Shown one piece after another: positions 45,462 through 54,462 of a DNA stretch of 64,000 bases. The number at the start of each line of letters is the position of its first letter. The stretch's first letter is position 1. Position numbers and translations under genes: made by a program. The notes below the pieces were generated by a model, which saw only the letters and a program-made list of their open reading frames with translations, was not told the origin of the DNA and did no database searches. This DNA is from an uncultured Pleomorphomonas sp. (GTDB lineage: Bacteria > Pseudomonadota > Alphaproteobacteria > Rhizobiales > Pleomorphomonadaceae), in the NCBI GenBank assembly GCA_937868725.1, contig CALMMQ010000001.1, positions 1-64,000 on the forward strand, written 5' to 3'.

Positions 45462-45896
45462 CATCAGGAGGTCGGCGGCCTCGCACTCGCCGATGCCGGA
45501 ATAGACCTCCGGCGCATGATGACAGCCGCTCGAGGCGAAGAAGCGGACGTTGTGCTCCACCGCGCCGCCCTTGGCATCGGCGGCGCCATAATAGAGCCGG
45601 CGCAGGCGGGCGAACGAGATGGCGCCGGCACACATAGCGCAGGGTTCGAGGCTGACGTAGAGATCGCAATCGACGAGCCGTTCCGAACCGATAGCCGCCG
45701 CCGCCGCCCGGATGGCCAGCACTTCGGCGTGGGCCGTGGGATCGGAAAGCTCAAGCGTGCGGTTGCCGGCGCGGGCCAGAACGACGCCGTCGCGAACCAC
45801 CACGGCGCCCACCGGCACCTCGCCGCGCGCCGCCGCCGCCCGCGCTTCGGCGAGCGCGCTGTTCATAAAGCTGCCGTTGGCCTGCCGACCGTCCAT
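45438..45896 (-). CDS. tadA: tRNA-specific adenosine deaminase
   Basis: A 152-residue zinc deaminase that makes inosine at position 34 of tRNA-Arg(ACG). The zinc site and catalytic Glu are in TAHAEVLAI (HAE) and SLEPCAMCAG (PCxxC). A GEVPVGAVVV strand precedes them, and HHAPEVYSGIGECEAADLL closes the fold. Start at ATG 45896; a second ATG ten codons later (45866) is also possible. It is divergent from the pseudouridine synthase gene and overlaps the convergent patatin gene by 24 bases. This gene is normally essential. Confidence 0.95.
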   Translation of the reverse strand: MDGRQANGSFMNSALAEARAAAARGEVPVGAVVVRDGVVLARAGNRTLELSDPTAHAEVLAIRAAAAAIGSERLVDCDLYVSLEPCAMCAGAISFARLRRLYYGAADAKGGAVEHNVRFFASSGCHHAPEVYSGIGECEAADLLMSFFRQRR

Positions 45897-45940
45897 CGAT
45901 GCCGTTTCCGTATATGGAAATCCCTGATAATAGGCTTGCC

Positions 45941-47293
45941 ATGAAAAAGACAACCCCATCCCCGCAAGAGCCGTCGGCCGACCGCATTGCCAAGGTAATC
46001 GCCCGCGCCGGTCTGTGCTCGCGCCGCGACGCCGAAGCCTGGATCGCCGAAGGCCGCGTCAAGCTCAACGGCAAAGAGCTCACCTCGCCGGCGATTACCG
46101 TCGGCCCCGAGGACATCATCGAGGTTGACGGTCAGCCGCTGCCCAGCCGCGAGCGCACGCGCCTGTGGCTGTTCCACAAGCCCAAGGGCACGGTTACCAC
46201 CACCTTCGACCCCGAAGGGCGGCAGACGGTGTTCGAGGTGCTGCCCGACGATCTGCCGCGCGTCATGACCATCGGCCGGCTCGACATCAACACCGAAGGC
46301 CTGCTGCTGCTGACCAACGACGGCGGTCTCGCCCGCATTCTCGAACTGCCGACCACCGGCTGGCTGCGCCGCTATCGCGTGCGCGCCCACGGCGAGATCG
46401 ACCAGGCCCGTCTCGACGCGCTCAAGGACGGCGTGGCCATCGATGGCATCCTCTATGGCTCGGTGGAAGCGACGCTCGACCGCAAGAAGGGCGACAACGT
46501 CTGGCTGACGGTCGGTCTCAGGGAAGGCAAGAACCGCGAGGTCAAGACCATCCTCGCCCACCTCGGCCTCGAGGTGAACCGGCTGATCCGCGTCTCCTTC
46601 GGTCCGTTCCAGCTCGGCGAACTCGCCGTCGGCACCGTGGACGAAGTGCCGCGCCGCGTGCTGCGCGACCAGTTGGGCGAGCGCCTGGCCACCGAGGCCG
46701 GCGCCGACTTCGAATTGCGCGAGGGCGATCGGGCACCGGTACAGCTGACCATGAACCGGGGCGAGCGCGCGCCGGCCGGCAGGACCGCCAAGGCCGCCGC
46801 CGACCGCGCCGACAAGCCGCAGCGCACCGCCGACCGCGGCGGTCCGCGCACCAAAGCGATGGGCGACGTGCCGCCGCGCCGGCCAACCGGCGAGACCGCG
46901 CCATCACGCCGCCACGGCCGCGATTTCGCGCCGACGGGCGAAACACGCCCGCCGCGACAGTCGCGCGACAAGCTGATCCTCAAGACGGCGGCCGATCCCG
47001 CCGCCCGCCGTGGCCGCCTGTCGCGACAGCCGGCCGAGGGCGAGAGCGAGGCTCCGGCCCGCGCCTATCGCACCGGCAAGTCGTTCGAGGTTGACCGCAA
47101 GCCGCGAGAAGGCACGGCCCCGGCGCGGGTTCGCGGCGACCGGCGCCCGACCGAAACGCCCGAGGCGCCAGGTCGTACCGCCCATGCCAAGCCGGCGGGC
47201 AAGCGGCCGCCGTCAGGTGATCGTCCGACCGGTGGCCCCAAGGGTGGCCCGGCCGGCAAGCCGCGAGGTCGCGATGCGGATCGTCGCCGGTAA
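45941..47293 (+). CDS. RluB/RsuA-family pseudouridine synthase with long basic tail
   Basis: A 450-residue protein. Residues about 15-65 form an S4 RNA-binding domain (RIAKVIARAGLCSRRDAEAW). The catalytic domain has GRLDINTEGLLLLTNDGGLA with the catalytic Asp (about residue 110) and the EGKNREVKTILAHLGLEVNRLIR segment. This core is like RluB, which modifies 23S rRNA near position 2605. The last 200 residues are low-complexity, rich in Arg, Pro, Ala and Lys (RRPTGETAPSRRHGRD and similar), probably disordered and RNA-binding. The end overlaps rsmD by 20 bases. Confidence 0.92.
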   Translation: MKKTTPSPQEPSADRIAKVIARAGLCSRRDAEAWIAEGRVKLNGKELTSPAITVGPEDIIEVDGQPLPSRERTRLWLFHKPKGTVTTTFDPEGRQTVFEVLPDDLPRVMTIGRLDINTEGLLLLTNDGGLARILELPTTGWLRRYRVRAHGEIDQARLDALKDGVAIDGILYGSVEATLDRKKGDNVWLTVGLREGKNREVKTILAHLGLEVNRLIRVSFGPFQLGELAVGTVDEVPRRVLRDQLGERLATEAGADFELREGDRAPVQLTMNRGERAPAGRTAKAAADRADKPQRTADRGGPRTKAMGDVPPRRPTGETAPSRRHGRDFAPTGETRPPRQSRDKLILKTAADPAARRGRLSRQPAEGESEAPARAYRTGKSFEVDRKPREGTAPARVRGDRRPTETPEAPGRTAHAKPAGKRPPSGDRPTGGPKGGPAGKPRGRDADRRR

Positions 47294-47834
47294 GTTCCGC
47301 GGCGCCGCCCTCACCGGCCCGACCGATGGCAGTCTGGCCATCCGGCCGACGTCGGACCGGCTGCGCGAGAGCGTCTTCAACATTCTCGAACACGCCTTCG
47401 ACGGCGTGCTTCGGGACGCCCGCGTCATGGACGTTTTCGCTGGCACCGGCGCCCTTGGCCTCGAGGCGATGAGTCGCGGCGCCAAGACCTGCCTATTCGT
47501 CGAGGAGGCGGCGGAAGCACGCGGCCTCATCCGCCGCAATCAGGAAGCCCTGGGGCTGATGGGGACCACCCGCATCTTTCGTCGTGATGCCACCGCCATG
47601 GGCTCGATCGGGCCGGCGGAACCCTATGGCCTGATCTTCCTCGATCCGCCCTACGGCAAGGGGCTCGGCGAGCGGGCGCTCGCCTCGCTGCTCACCGGTG
47701 GCTGGCTTGCCGCCAACGCTCTGGTTGTATTCGAGGAAGCGGTCAAGGCCGAGATCGCCTGGCCCGCCGGCATCGAACCGGTCGACCGCCGGACGTGGGG
47801 CGAGACGGCCGTCGCCTTCGCCCGCCGTCTCTGA
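47274..47834 (+). CDS. rsmD: 16S rRNA (guanine966-N2)-methyltransferase
   Basis: A 186-residue SAM-dependent methyltransferase. It has the start MRIVAGKFRGAALTGP, the RPTSDRLRESVFNIL segment, the SAM-binding VMDVFAGTGALGLEAMSRG (about residue 48) and the N-methylase motif LIFLDPPYGKG (DPPY, about residue 125). The ATG lies inside the end of the pseudouridine synthase gene, so two rRNA modification enzymes are coupled. A perfect hairpin follows the stop. Confidence 0.95.
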   Translation: MRIVAGKFRGAALTGPTDGSLAIRPTSDRLRESVFNILEHAFDGVLRDARVMDVFAGTGALGLEAMSRGAKTCLFVEEAAEARGLIRRNQEALGLMGTTRIFRRDATAMGSIGPAEPYGLIFLDPPYGKGLGERALASLLTGGWLAANALVVFEEAVKAEIAWPAGIEPVDRRTWGETAVAFARRL

Positions 47835-47924
47835 GCCTTCGGCGTTCAGGATCCGTATCGCTTCGTATGACTCCGCTGCTACGCGGGCCTGCTACGGATT
47901 TTCAATTGGCCGAAGGAACGAGTC

Positions 47925-47944
47925 GGACGGCGCTTTCGCCGTCC
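47925..47944 (+). terminator. Hairpin downstream of rsmD
   Basis: GGACGGCG-CTTT-CGCCGTCC forms an 8-bp perfect stem with a four-base loop about 90 bases after the rsmD stop. The following AATGTTGTATT is only mildly T-rich, so it could be a weak terminator or a 3'-end protecting structure. Confidence 0.45.
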
Positions 47945-48050
47945 AATGTTGTATTGCCCGGAACAGGCCCTACGGTTTAGTGCCTACGTCGACTGGGGCG
48001 ATAACCGCCGATCGGAAATGCACGGGAAATTTGCTCTGTTTTTCGCTGAA

Positions 48051-48072
48051 ATGCGCCATGTACATAGCGCAT
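48051..48072. promoter_or_regulatory. 22-bp operator-like dyad upstream of pckG
   Basis: ATGCGC-C-ATGT|ACAT-A-GCGCAT is symmetric at 20 of 22 positions, with one mismatched pair at the C/A. It lies about 370 bases before the pckG start. Its form fits a dimeric repressor or activator site, or an RNA hairpin. The factor is unknown. Confidence 0.4.
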
Positions 48073-48444
48073 GGCAGCTATTCTGAGCACGTTTTGTTCT
48101 TGCACTGCGAGCAAGTCGCAGAACCGGTCGTACGGTCTTACAACGATTGATCCACTTCCGCTGCGTGGGTATTGTCCCGGCCAGGAACGCTGATCCGGCC
48201 CTTCGGGTTCCGGGTGTCGGGCGTTGGGTGCAACTTGAAAAGATCCCTGCCCTTGCTGCCGGGTTCCCGCGTTGATGCCGATCGGGCATCGAAGCGACCC
48301 CTTCAGTTCAGGGCATGTCTGATCCGGTCGCTTCCTGCTTCCGGCGGCGAGCCTTAGAGATCCCTACCGTCACTCCCCCCCTTACCTCCCTCCTCCAGCT
48401 CGAGGATCGGACCAGGGCGAGACACGGTCACTGGAGAAGCTGTG

Positions 48445-50262
48445 ATGACTGAAGCCCCGACCAAGAATGCCAAGCTGATCGCCTGGGTTGAAGAGGTTGC
48501 CAAGCTGACGACGCCGGACAAGATCTACTGGTGCGACGGCTCGCAGGAAGAATACGATCGCCTCTGCCAGGAACTGGTCGACGGCGGCACGTTCACGCGC
48601 CTCAACCCGGCCAAGCGCCCGAACAGCTTCCTCGCCCGTTCGAACCCGTCGGACGTCGCCCGCGTCGAGAGCCGTACCTACATCTGCTCGAAGACCAAGG
48701 ACGAAGCCGGCCCGACCAACAACTGGGCTGATCCCACCGAGATGCGCGGCACCCTCAACGGCCTCTACAAGGGCTGCATGAAGGGCCGTACGATGTACGT
48801 CATCCCCTTCTCCATGGGTCCGCTCGGTTCTGACATCGCCCAGATCGGCGTTGAACTCTCCGACAGCGCCTACGTCGCCGTCCACATGAAGATCATGACC
48901 CGTATGGGCAAGAAGGTCCTCGACGTGCTCGGCGACAAGGACTTCGTGCATTGCATCCACTCGGTCGGCGCTCCGCTCGAGCCCGGTCAGAAGGACGTCG
49001 CCTGGCCCTGCAGCGACACCAAGTACATCGTCCACTTCCCCGACACCCGCGAGATCATGTCGTATGGCTCGGGTTACGGTGGCAACGCCCTGCTCGGCAA
49101 GAAGTGTCTGGCTCTCCGCATCGCCTCGGTCATGGCCCGCGATGAGGGCTGGCTGGCCGAGCACATGCTCATCCTCGGCGTCAAGAACCCCAAGGGCGAG
49201 AAGTCCTACGTCGCCGCCGCCTTCCCGTCGGCCTGCGGCAAGACCAACTTCGCCATGATCATCCCGCCGAAGGCCTACAAGGGCTGGGAAGTCACCACCA
49301 TCGGTGACGACATCGCCTGGATCAAGCCGAACGCCAAGGGCGAACTGCGCGCCATCAACCCCGAGAACGGTCTGTTCGGCGTTGCCCCCGGCACCAACGA
49401 AGTGTCGAACCCGAACGCGCTTGCCACGCTGCGCGCCAACTGCATCTTCACCAACGTCGCCCTGACGGACGACGGTGACGTGTGGTGGGAAGGTCTCGAC
49501 GGCGACAAGCCGGCGCACCTCATCGACTGGACCGGCCAGGACTGGACCCCGGATTGCGGCCGTAACGCTGCCCATCCGAACAGCCGCTTCACCGCTCCGG
49601 CCAGCCAGGTGCCGTCGATCGACGCCGCTTGGGAAGACCCCGCTGGCGTGCCGATCTCGGCCTTCATCGTCGGCGGCCGTGTCGCCACCGCCTTCCCGCT
49701 GGTGATGCAGTCGTTCTCCTGGAGCCACGGCGTCTATCTCGCCGCCACTATGGGCTCCGAGCAGACCGCTGCCGCCGAAGGTACCGGCATGCGTCGCGAC
49801 CCGTTCGCCATGCTGCCGTTCTGCGGCTACAACATGGGCGACTACTGGGCGCACTGGCTCAGCGTCGGCCGCAACCTGCCGAAGGCCCCGGGCATCTTCC
49901 GCGTCAACTGGTTCCGCAAGGACGACAACGGCAAGTTCATCTGGCCGGGCTACGGCGAGAACATGCGCGCCCTCGAATGGATCGTTGGTCGCGTCAAGGG
50001 CGAGGCCGAGGCCGTCGAGTGCCCGTACGGCATGGTGCCGCGTTACGCCGACCTCAACATGGAAGGCCTCGAGTCCTTCACCAAGGCCAAGTACGACGCC
50101 ATCCTCAAGGTCACCAAGACCAAGGCGGTCGCCGAAGCTGAAGACCAGGGCAAGTACTTCGCCCAGTTCGGCGCCCACCTGCCGAAGGAAGTCGAGCTCG
50201 AGCGTCAGCTGTTCGCGGCCCGCATGGAGCGTTCGCCGGAAGTGTGGGAAATCAAGGACTGA
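48445..50262 (+). CDS. pckG: Phosphoenolpyruvate carboxykinase (GTP)
   Basis: A 605-residue enzyme that makes PEP from oxaloacetate with GTP, the entry to gluconeogenesis. It is the GTP type (about 600 residues), not the about 536-residue ATP type usual in Rhizobium. Seen motifs are [14 protein letters not shown] (P-loop with the reactive Cys, about residue 270), [42 protein letters not shown] and [30 protein letters not shown] lies before ATG 48445 (a GTG three bases upstream is also in frame). It ends with a strong terminator. It shows strongly biased C-ending codons, consistent with high expression. Confidence 0.96.
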   Translation: MTEAPTKNAKLIAWVEEVAKLTTPDKIYWCDGSQEEYDRLCQELVDGGTFTRLNPAKRPNSFLARSNPSDVARVESRTYICSKTKDEAGPTNNWADPTEMRGTLNGLYKGCMKGRTMYVIPFSMGPLGSDIAQIGVELSDSAYVAVHMKIMTRMGKKVLDVLGDKDFVHCIHSVGAPLEPGQKDVAWPCSDTKYIVHFPDTREIMSYGSGYGGNALLGKKCLALRIASVMARDEGWLAEHMLILGVKNPKGEKSYVAAAFPSACGKTNFAMIIPPKAYKGWEVTTIGDDIAWIKPNAKGELRAINPENGLFGVAPGTNEVSNPNALATLRANCIFTNVALTDDGDVWWEGLDGDKPAHLIDWTGQDWTPDCGRNAAHPNSRFTAPASQVPSIDAAWEDPAGVPISAFIVGGRVATAFPLVMQSFSWSHGVYLAATMGSEQTAAAEGTGMRRDPFAMLPFCGYNMGDYWAHWLSVGRNLPKAPGIFRVNWFRKDDNGKFIWPGYGENMRALEWIVGRVKGEAEAVECPYGMVPRYADLNMEGLESFTKAKYDAILKVTKTKAVAEAEDQGKYFAQFGAHLPKEVELERQLFAARMERSPEVWEIKD

Positions 50263-50291
50263 GCCATCGGTTCGTGATTGACTGATTGAGG

Positions 50292-50325
50292 ACGGCCCCG
50301 TGGCAACGCGGGGCCGTTCCGTTTT
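50292..50325 (+). terminator. Rho-independent terminator of pckG
   Basis: ACGGCCCC (50292-50299) pairs with GGGGCCGT (50310-50317) around a loop containing TGGCAA, and is followed by TTCCGTTTT. It lies 30 bases after the pckG stop. Confidence 0.8.
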
Positions 50326-50347
50326 CAAGCCGCTGCGGAGATTGACG

Positions 50348-50542
50348 ATGGCCAAGATCAATGCCGACTGGCATCGCGCCAATCCGATGCCGGCCAACGC
50401 CAAGCCGGACCAGCGCCTCGCCTGGCATCTGGCTCACGCCGAAGCCTGCGCCTGCCGCGCCATTCCCGACGGTGTCCGCAAGCTGATGATCGAGCGCGGC
50501 GTCGCCGTGCCCGTGCCGAAGCCGGATGACAGCCAGCGCTGA
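50348..50542 (+). CDS. Small conserved-type hypothetical protein
   Basis: A 64-residue protein that resembles small uncharacterised bacterial proteins of the MAKINADWHRANPMP type. It shows QRLAWHLAHAEACACR with two cysteines and several histidines, then RKLMIERGVAVPVPKP. There is no signal peptide. The ATG at 50348 follows GGAGATTGACG, a reasonable ribosome binding site, just after the pckG terminator. The His/Cys content could bind metal. Its family cannot be named and function is unknown. Confidence 0.7.
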   Translation: MAKINADWHRANPMPANAKPDQRLAWHLAHAEACACRAIPDGVRKLMIERGVAVPVPKPDDSQR

Positions 50543-50550
50543 CGGTCGCG

Positions 50551-51282
50551 TCAGCCGGCGTGCGTGGCGGCAATCAGCGCCTCGAGTTCGGCCACCAGCA
50601 GCTGCGGCGAGGCGAGACGGGCCCGGAATGGCAAGCGCAGCACCACGTCGTTCCTGAGGTCGAGGCCATCGGCATCGATGGCCACCGCCCGCCACGGTCC
50701 CGGCGCCCGGCCGAGCCGCCGCGTCGCCAAGCCCGACAGATACGCTGCCATGGCATTGTTGAGATGGTCGAGCACGTCGGCGGAGGCTTCGACGAAGGCC
50801 TGGGCGCGAGCGGGCTCGACGATCAGCCGGCTGGCCGGCAGCCGCGAGATGCGGCCGAAGCCGCCAACGAAATGGCCGACGTCGAGGACCAGGCGATAGA
50901 GGGCGAAATCGGTGAAGGCGGCGTAGTCGACCGCTTCGGGATGGCGGGCGAGGAAGCGCTCCATGGCCGCCGGCCGGCCAGGATCGTCCTCGTCGAGGCG
51001 GACGAACCGGCCACTCAGCGTCAGGCGGGCGCCGGCAAGCGCATCGTCGTCGCCGGCCGTCGGGGCGACCAGCAGCGAGGCGCGGGCATCGCGGTGGATG
51101 TTGGCGGTATGAACGGCAAGGCGCGACAGCAGCGCCAGCGGGGCACCGTCGTGATCGGTGGCCATGGTGACGAGGGTGGCGAAAGGGGCGCCGTCGGCGT
51201 CCAGCGTGGCGAGAGAAGCGGTCGACGCCGATCGCAACAACCGGCGCGCCACCTCCACGGTCTCGATCGAATCTCCGGTCAT
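50551..51282 (-). CDS. HugZ-like pyridoxamine-phosphate-oxidase-fold protein
   Basis: A 243-residue protein with an N-terminal split-barrel flavin-like domain (SASTASLATLDADGAPFATLV, then LLSRLAVHTANIHRDARASLLV) and a C-terminal DUF2470-like part (VEASADVLDHLNNAMAAYLSGL) with ALYRLVLDVGHFVGGFGRI between them. This arrangement is that of HugZ-type heme oxygenase/heme utilisation proteins. Heme breakdown is likely but not certain, since no heme-uptake genes lie close. GGAGGTGGC lies before ATG 51282. It is convergent with the small protein gene. Confidence 0.82.
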   Translation of the reverse strand: MTGDSIETVEVARRLLRSASTASLATLDADGAPFATLVTMATDHDGAPLALLSRLAVHTANIHRDARASLLVAPTAGDDDALAGARLTLSGRFVRLDEDDPGRPAAMERFLARHPEAVDYAAFTDFALYRLVLDVGHFVGGFGRISRLPASRLIVEPARAQAFVEASADVLDHLNNAMAAYLSGLATRRLGRAPGPWRAVAIDADGLDLRNDVVLRLPFRARLASPQLLVAELEALIAATHAG

Positions 51283-51504
51283 GCCACCTCCGGCTTGCCA
51301 CGTTCAGGCGGAGCGATCATAGCCGGCCGGCCAGCGGCGGACCAGCCGACCGATTAGCCAATTGCCGGGTATCGGCCCCAATTTCCTTGCTTTTTCTGCA
51401 TTATCGCCCACATTCCGCTCAACTCGGCGGCAAGAAGATGAAATCAGGGATAGGCTTCACCGACGCGCGCCTATATGAGTGATTTTGACTTATGGGGACT
51501 GGGC

Positions 51505-52209
51505 ATGCCGACCATTGCTCTCGTTGATGACGATCGCAACATTCTGACCTCGGTTTCAATCGCACTCGAAGCCGAAGGCTATCGCGTCGAGACCTACACC
51601 GACGGCGCCTCGGCGCTCGACGGCCTGACGAAGTCGGCTCCCGACCTCGCCATTCTCGACATCAAGATGCCGCGCATGGACGGCATGGAGCTCTTGCGCC
51701 GGCTGCGCCAGAAGACCGATCTGCCGGTGATCTTTCTCACCTCCAAGGATGACGAGATCGACGAGCTGTTCGGCCTCAAGATGGGCGCCGACGACTTCAT
51801 CCACAAGCCGTTCTCGCAGCGCCTCCTGGTCGAGCGCGTCAAGGCGGTGCTGCGCCGCGTGGCGCCGCGCGATGCCGCCGCCGCCGCCAAGCCGACCGAC
51901 GCCAACCGCAACATCGAGCGCGGCTTCCTGGTGATGGACCAGGAACGGCACACCTGCACCTGGAAGGGGCAGAACGTCGTGCTGACCGTCACCGAGTTTC
52001 TGATCCTGTTCGCGCTGGCCCAGCGGCCCGGCGTCGTCAAGAGCCGCAACGCGCTGATGGACGCGGCCTATGATGATCAGGTTTACGTCGACGACCGGAC
52101 CATCGACAGCCACATCAAGCGGCTGCGCAAGAAGTTCAAGGTCATCGACGACGACTTCGACATGATCGAGACGCTGTACGGCGTCGGCTATCGGTTCAGA
52201 GAGGTCTGA
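51505..52209 (+). CDS. chvI: Response regulator ChvI
   Basis: A 234-residue OmpR-type regulator. The receiver has [10 protein letters not shown], the phosphoacceptor Asp in [13 protein letters not shown] (about residue 54), VIFLTSKDD and the Lys in FIHKPFS. The winged-helix DNA-binding domain carries [21 protein letters not shown] and [17 protein letters not shown]. It is nearly a textbook ChvI, which controls acid, envelope and host-related genes in rhizobia, Agrobacterium and Brucella (BvrR). ATG 51505 with GGGGAC upstream matches the usual start. chvG follows after 19 bases. Confidence 0.96.
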   Translation: MPTIALVDDDRNILTSVSIALEAEGYRVETYTDGASALDGLTKSAPDLAILDIKMPRMDGMELLRRLRQKTDLPVIFLTSKDDEIDELFGLKMGADDFIHKPFSQRLLVERVKAVLRRVAPRDAAAAAKPTDANRNIERGFLVMDQERHTCTWKGQNVVLTVTEFLILFALAQRPGVVKSRNALMDAAYDDQVYVDDRTIDSHIKRLRKKFKVIDDDFDMIETLYGVGYRFREV

Positions 52210-52228
52210 CAGCGCGCGGAACGTCGCC

Positions 52229-54007
52229 ATGGAGACCAGCCGACCTCAGGATGCCGATCGGCGCGACGGCGGGCGCATCCAGGCGCTACGCCGTCTCTTG
52301 CGCGTCTGGGTGCGGCGCGTTACCCGGCGCGGCTTGCCGGCTTGGCTGTTTTCCAGCCTGGCCCGCCGCATCATGGTGGTCAACCTGATCGCGCTGGTGG
52401 CGCTGGTGTCGGGCATCCTCGTGCTCAACCAGTTCCGCGCCGGCCTCATCGACGCCCGCGTCGAAAGCCTGCTCACCCAGGGCGAGATCATGGCCGGCGC
52501 CATCGCCGCCTCGGCGACGGTCGGACAGAACTCGATCAACATCGATCCGGAAAAGCTGCTGAAAATGCAGGCCGGCGAGCCGCCGCCGCCCTCCACCGAC
52601 CTCGACAGCCTCGACTTCCCGATTTCGCCCGAACGCGTGGCGCCCTTGCTGCGTCGCCTCATCACGCCGACCAAGACGCGGGCGCGCATCTACGACCGCG
52701 ACGGCTCGCTGATCCTCGATTCGCGCTTCCTCTATTCGCGCGGCCAAGTGCTGCGGTTCGATCTGCCGCCAGTCAAGCCGACGGCGCCGTCGGTGGTCGA
52801 GCAGGCGGTGGACGCGGTGACGTTCTGGATGCGCCGCGCCGACCTGCCGGTCTACAAGGAGCTGGGCGGCTCCAATGGGCGCGGCTACCCGGAAGTCGAT
52901 ACCGCCCTGTCGGGTTCGCCGGGCACGGTGGTCCGCGTCAACGAGGACGGCGAGATGGTCGTCTCGGTGGCCGTGCCGGTGCTGCGCTACGGCATCGTCG
53001 TCGGCAGCCTGCTGCTGTCGACCGAGGGTGGCGACATCGACGCCATCGTCTCGGCCGAGCGCTGGGGCATCGTGCGCGTCTTCCTGGTGGCGGCGCTGGT
53101 GACGCTGATGATGTCGCTGATGCTGGCCGGCACCATCGCCCGGCCGCTGCAGCGCCTTGCCGCCGCGGCCGACCGCATCCGCCGCGGGGTGCGCCAGCGC
53201 GAGGAGATCCCCTCCTTCGACCGCCAGGACGAGATCGGCGCCCTGGCCCGGTCGTTCCGCGACATGACCAACGCGCTCTACATGCGCATGGACGCCACCG
53301 AAAGCTTCGCCGCCGACGTCGCCCACGAGCTCAAGAACCCGTTGACCTCGCTGCGTTCGGCCGTCGAGACGTTGCCGCTCGCCAAGTCCGACAACAGCCG
53401 TGCCCGGCTGCTGGAAATCATCCAGCACGATGTCAAGCGCCTCGACCGGCTGATCACCGACATCTCCGACGCCTCGCGCCTCGACGCCGAACTGGCGCGC
53501 GAGGACACCGACCTCATCGACGTCGCCCGCCTGCTCGACAGCGTGGTGACGCTGTCGCGTGAAGCGGGGCGGCATCAGGAGGTCGGCATCACGCTCAAGA
53601 TCGACTTGGCCGGTGATCCCCGGCCGTTGGTGGTCTACGGCCACGACAGCCGCCTCGGCCAGGTGATCAACAACCTCGTCGACAATGCCAAGTCGTTCTC
53701 GCCGGCCGGTGCCGTGGTCAACGTCGTGGCGCGGCGGGCGGAAAACAGCGTCGAGATCATCGTCGACGACCATGGTCCGGGCATCCGGGCTGAGAACATC
53801 GAGCGCATCTTCGAGCGCTTCTACACCGACCGGCCCGACAGCGAGGGTTTCGGCAACAATTCCGGCCTCGGCCTGTCGATCTCGCGCCAGATCGTCGAGG
53901 CCCATCGCGGCACGCTGGTGGCCTGCAACCGCAAGGACGACCCCGCCGATCCCGAGCACATCTCCGGCGCCCGCTTCGTGGTGACGCTGCCGGCAGACGC
54001 GCCATGA
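52229..54007 (+). CDS. chvG: Sensor histidine kinase ChvG
   Basis: A 592-residue membrane kinase partner of ChvI. After a basic N-terminus, helix 1 (VVNLIALVALVSGILVL, about residues 50-68) and helix 2 (VFLVAALVTLMMSLMLAG, about 288-306) enclose a long periplasmic sensor domain; HAMP follows. The phosphorylated His is in ADVAHELKNPLTSLRSAVE (about 370). The ATPase has VINNLVDNAKSF, DDHGPGI, and SGLGLSISRQIVEAH. In relatives it is held off by periplasmic ExoR and senses acid. No exoR gene is in the window. Its stop overlaps hprK by four bases. Confidence 0.96.
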   Translation: METSRPQDADRRDGGRIQALRRLLRVWVRRVTRRGLPAWLFSSLARRIMVVNLIALVALVSGILVLNQFRAGLIDARVESLLTQGEIMAGAIAASATVGQNSINIDPEKLLKMQAGEPPPPSTDLDSLDFPISPERVAPLLRRLITPTKTRARIYDRDGSLILDSRFLYSRGQVLRFDLPPVKPTAPSVVEQAVDAVTFWMRRADLPVYKELGGSNGRGYPEVDTALSGSPGTVVRVNEDGEMVVSVAVPVLRYGIVVGSLLLSTEGGDIDAIVSAERWGIVRVFLVAALVTLMMSLMLAGTIARPLQRLAAAADRIRRGVRQREEIPSFDRQDEIGALARSFRDMTNALYMRMDATESFAADVAHELKNPLTSLRSAVETLPLAKSDNSRARLLEIIQHDVKRLDRLITDISDASRLDAELAREDTDLIDVARLLDSVVTLSREAGRHQEVGITLKIDLAGDPRPLVVYGHDSRLGQVINNLVDNAKSFSPAGAVVNVVARRAENSVEIIVDDHGPGIRAENIERIFERFYTDRPDSEGFGNNSGLGLSISRQIVEAHRGTLVACNRKDDPADPEHISGARFVVTLPADAP

Positions 54008-54462
54008 CAGCGCCCACCGTTCACGCCACCGCCATCGTCATCGGCGAGACCGGCGTGCTGATCCGTGGCCGCTCGGGCAGCGGCAAGTCGTCGCTGGCGC
54101 TGGCGTTGGTGGCGCGGGTGCGCCTCGCCGGTGGCTTCGCCGCCTTCGTCGCCGACGACCGCGTCGCCCTCGCACCGGCCGGTGGCCGGCTGATCGGACG
54201 GGCCCCCGCTACCATCGCCGGGCTGGCGGAACGGTACGGCCGTGGCATCGAAGCGGTCGACCACGTGCCGGCGGCGGTGATCGGCCTTGTCGTCGACCTG
54301 GTCGAGGAAGCGGCGCTGGAGCGCCTGCCGGACCCCGAATCGTTGCGCATCGATATCGACGGCGTGGTGCTGGCGCGGCAGCCGGTACCAGCGCGGCGAC
54401 CAGAACAGGCGATGGGCCTCATACTGTCGGCTTTGGCGTCGGCGGCGGCGAAACTCGCCTGA
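54004..54462 (+). CDS. hprK: Short HPr kinase/phosphorylase
   Basis: A 152-residue HprK that has only the C-terminal kinase domain, the short form found in alphaproteobacteria. The P-loop is IRGRSGSGKSSLALAL (about residue 20), followed by FVADDRVAL, and the conserved EEAALERLPDPESLRIDIDGV near the end. It phosphorylates the regulatory Ser of HPr, whose gene lies at 55.1 kb. ATG overlaps the chvG stop, so PTS signalling and the acid-sensing kinase are made together. Confidence 0.92.
   Translation: MTAPTVHATAIVIGETGVLIRGRSGSGKSSLALALVARVRLAGGFAAFVADDRVALAPAGGRLIGRAPATIAGLAERYGRGIEAVDHVPAAVIGLVVDLVEEAALERLPDPESLRIDIDGVVLARQPVPARRPEQAMGLILSALASAAAKLA

Larger units (their letters stand above)
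47835..48444. other. Long non-coding region upstream of pckG
   Basis: These 610 bases hold no convincing gene. Structures seen are the rsmD hairpin (47925-47944), a 22-base dyad (48051-48072), and two small hairpins, CTGCGA-N5-TCGCAG (48105-48121) and GATGCC-N5-GGCATC (48274-48290). A pyrimidine-rich tract with C7 (48374-48396) lies about 30 bases before the GGAGAAG ribosome binding site of pckG. The region is less GC-rich than the genes, as expected for a regulatory stretch. It may contain the pckG promoter and a long leader. Confidence 0.5.

Noticed and set aside
47984..48289. Minus-strand frame of 101 codons in the rsmD-pckG gap
   Set aside because: No ribosome binding site, random-looking composition, and it crosses several hairpins and the dyad; treated as non-coding.
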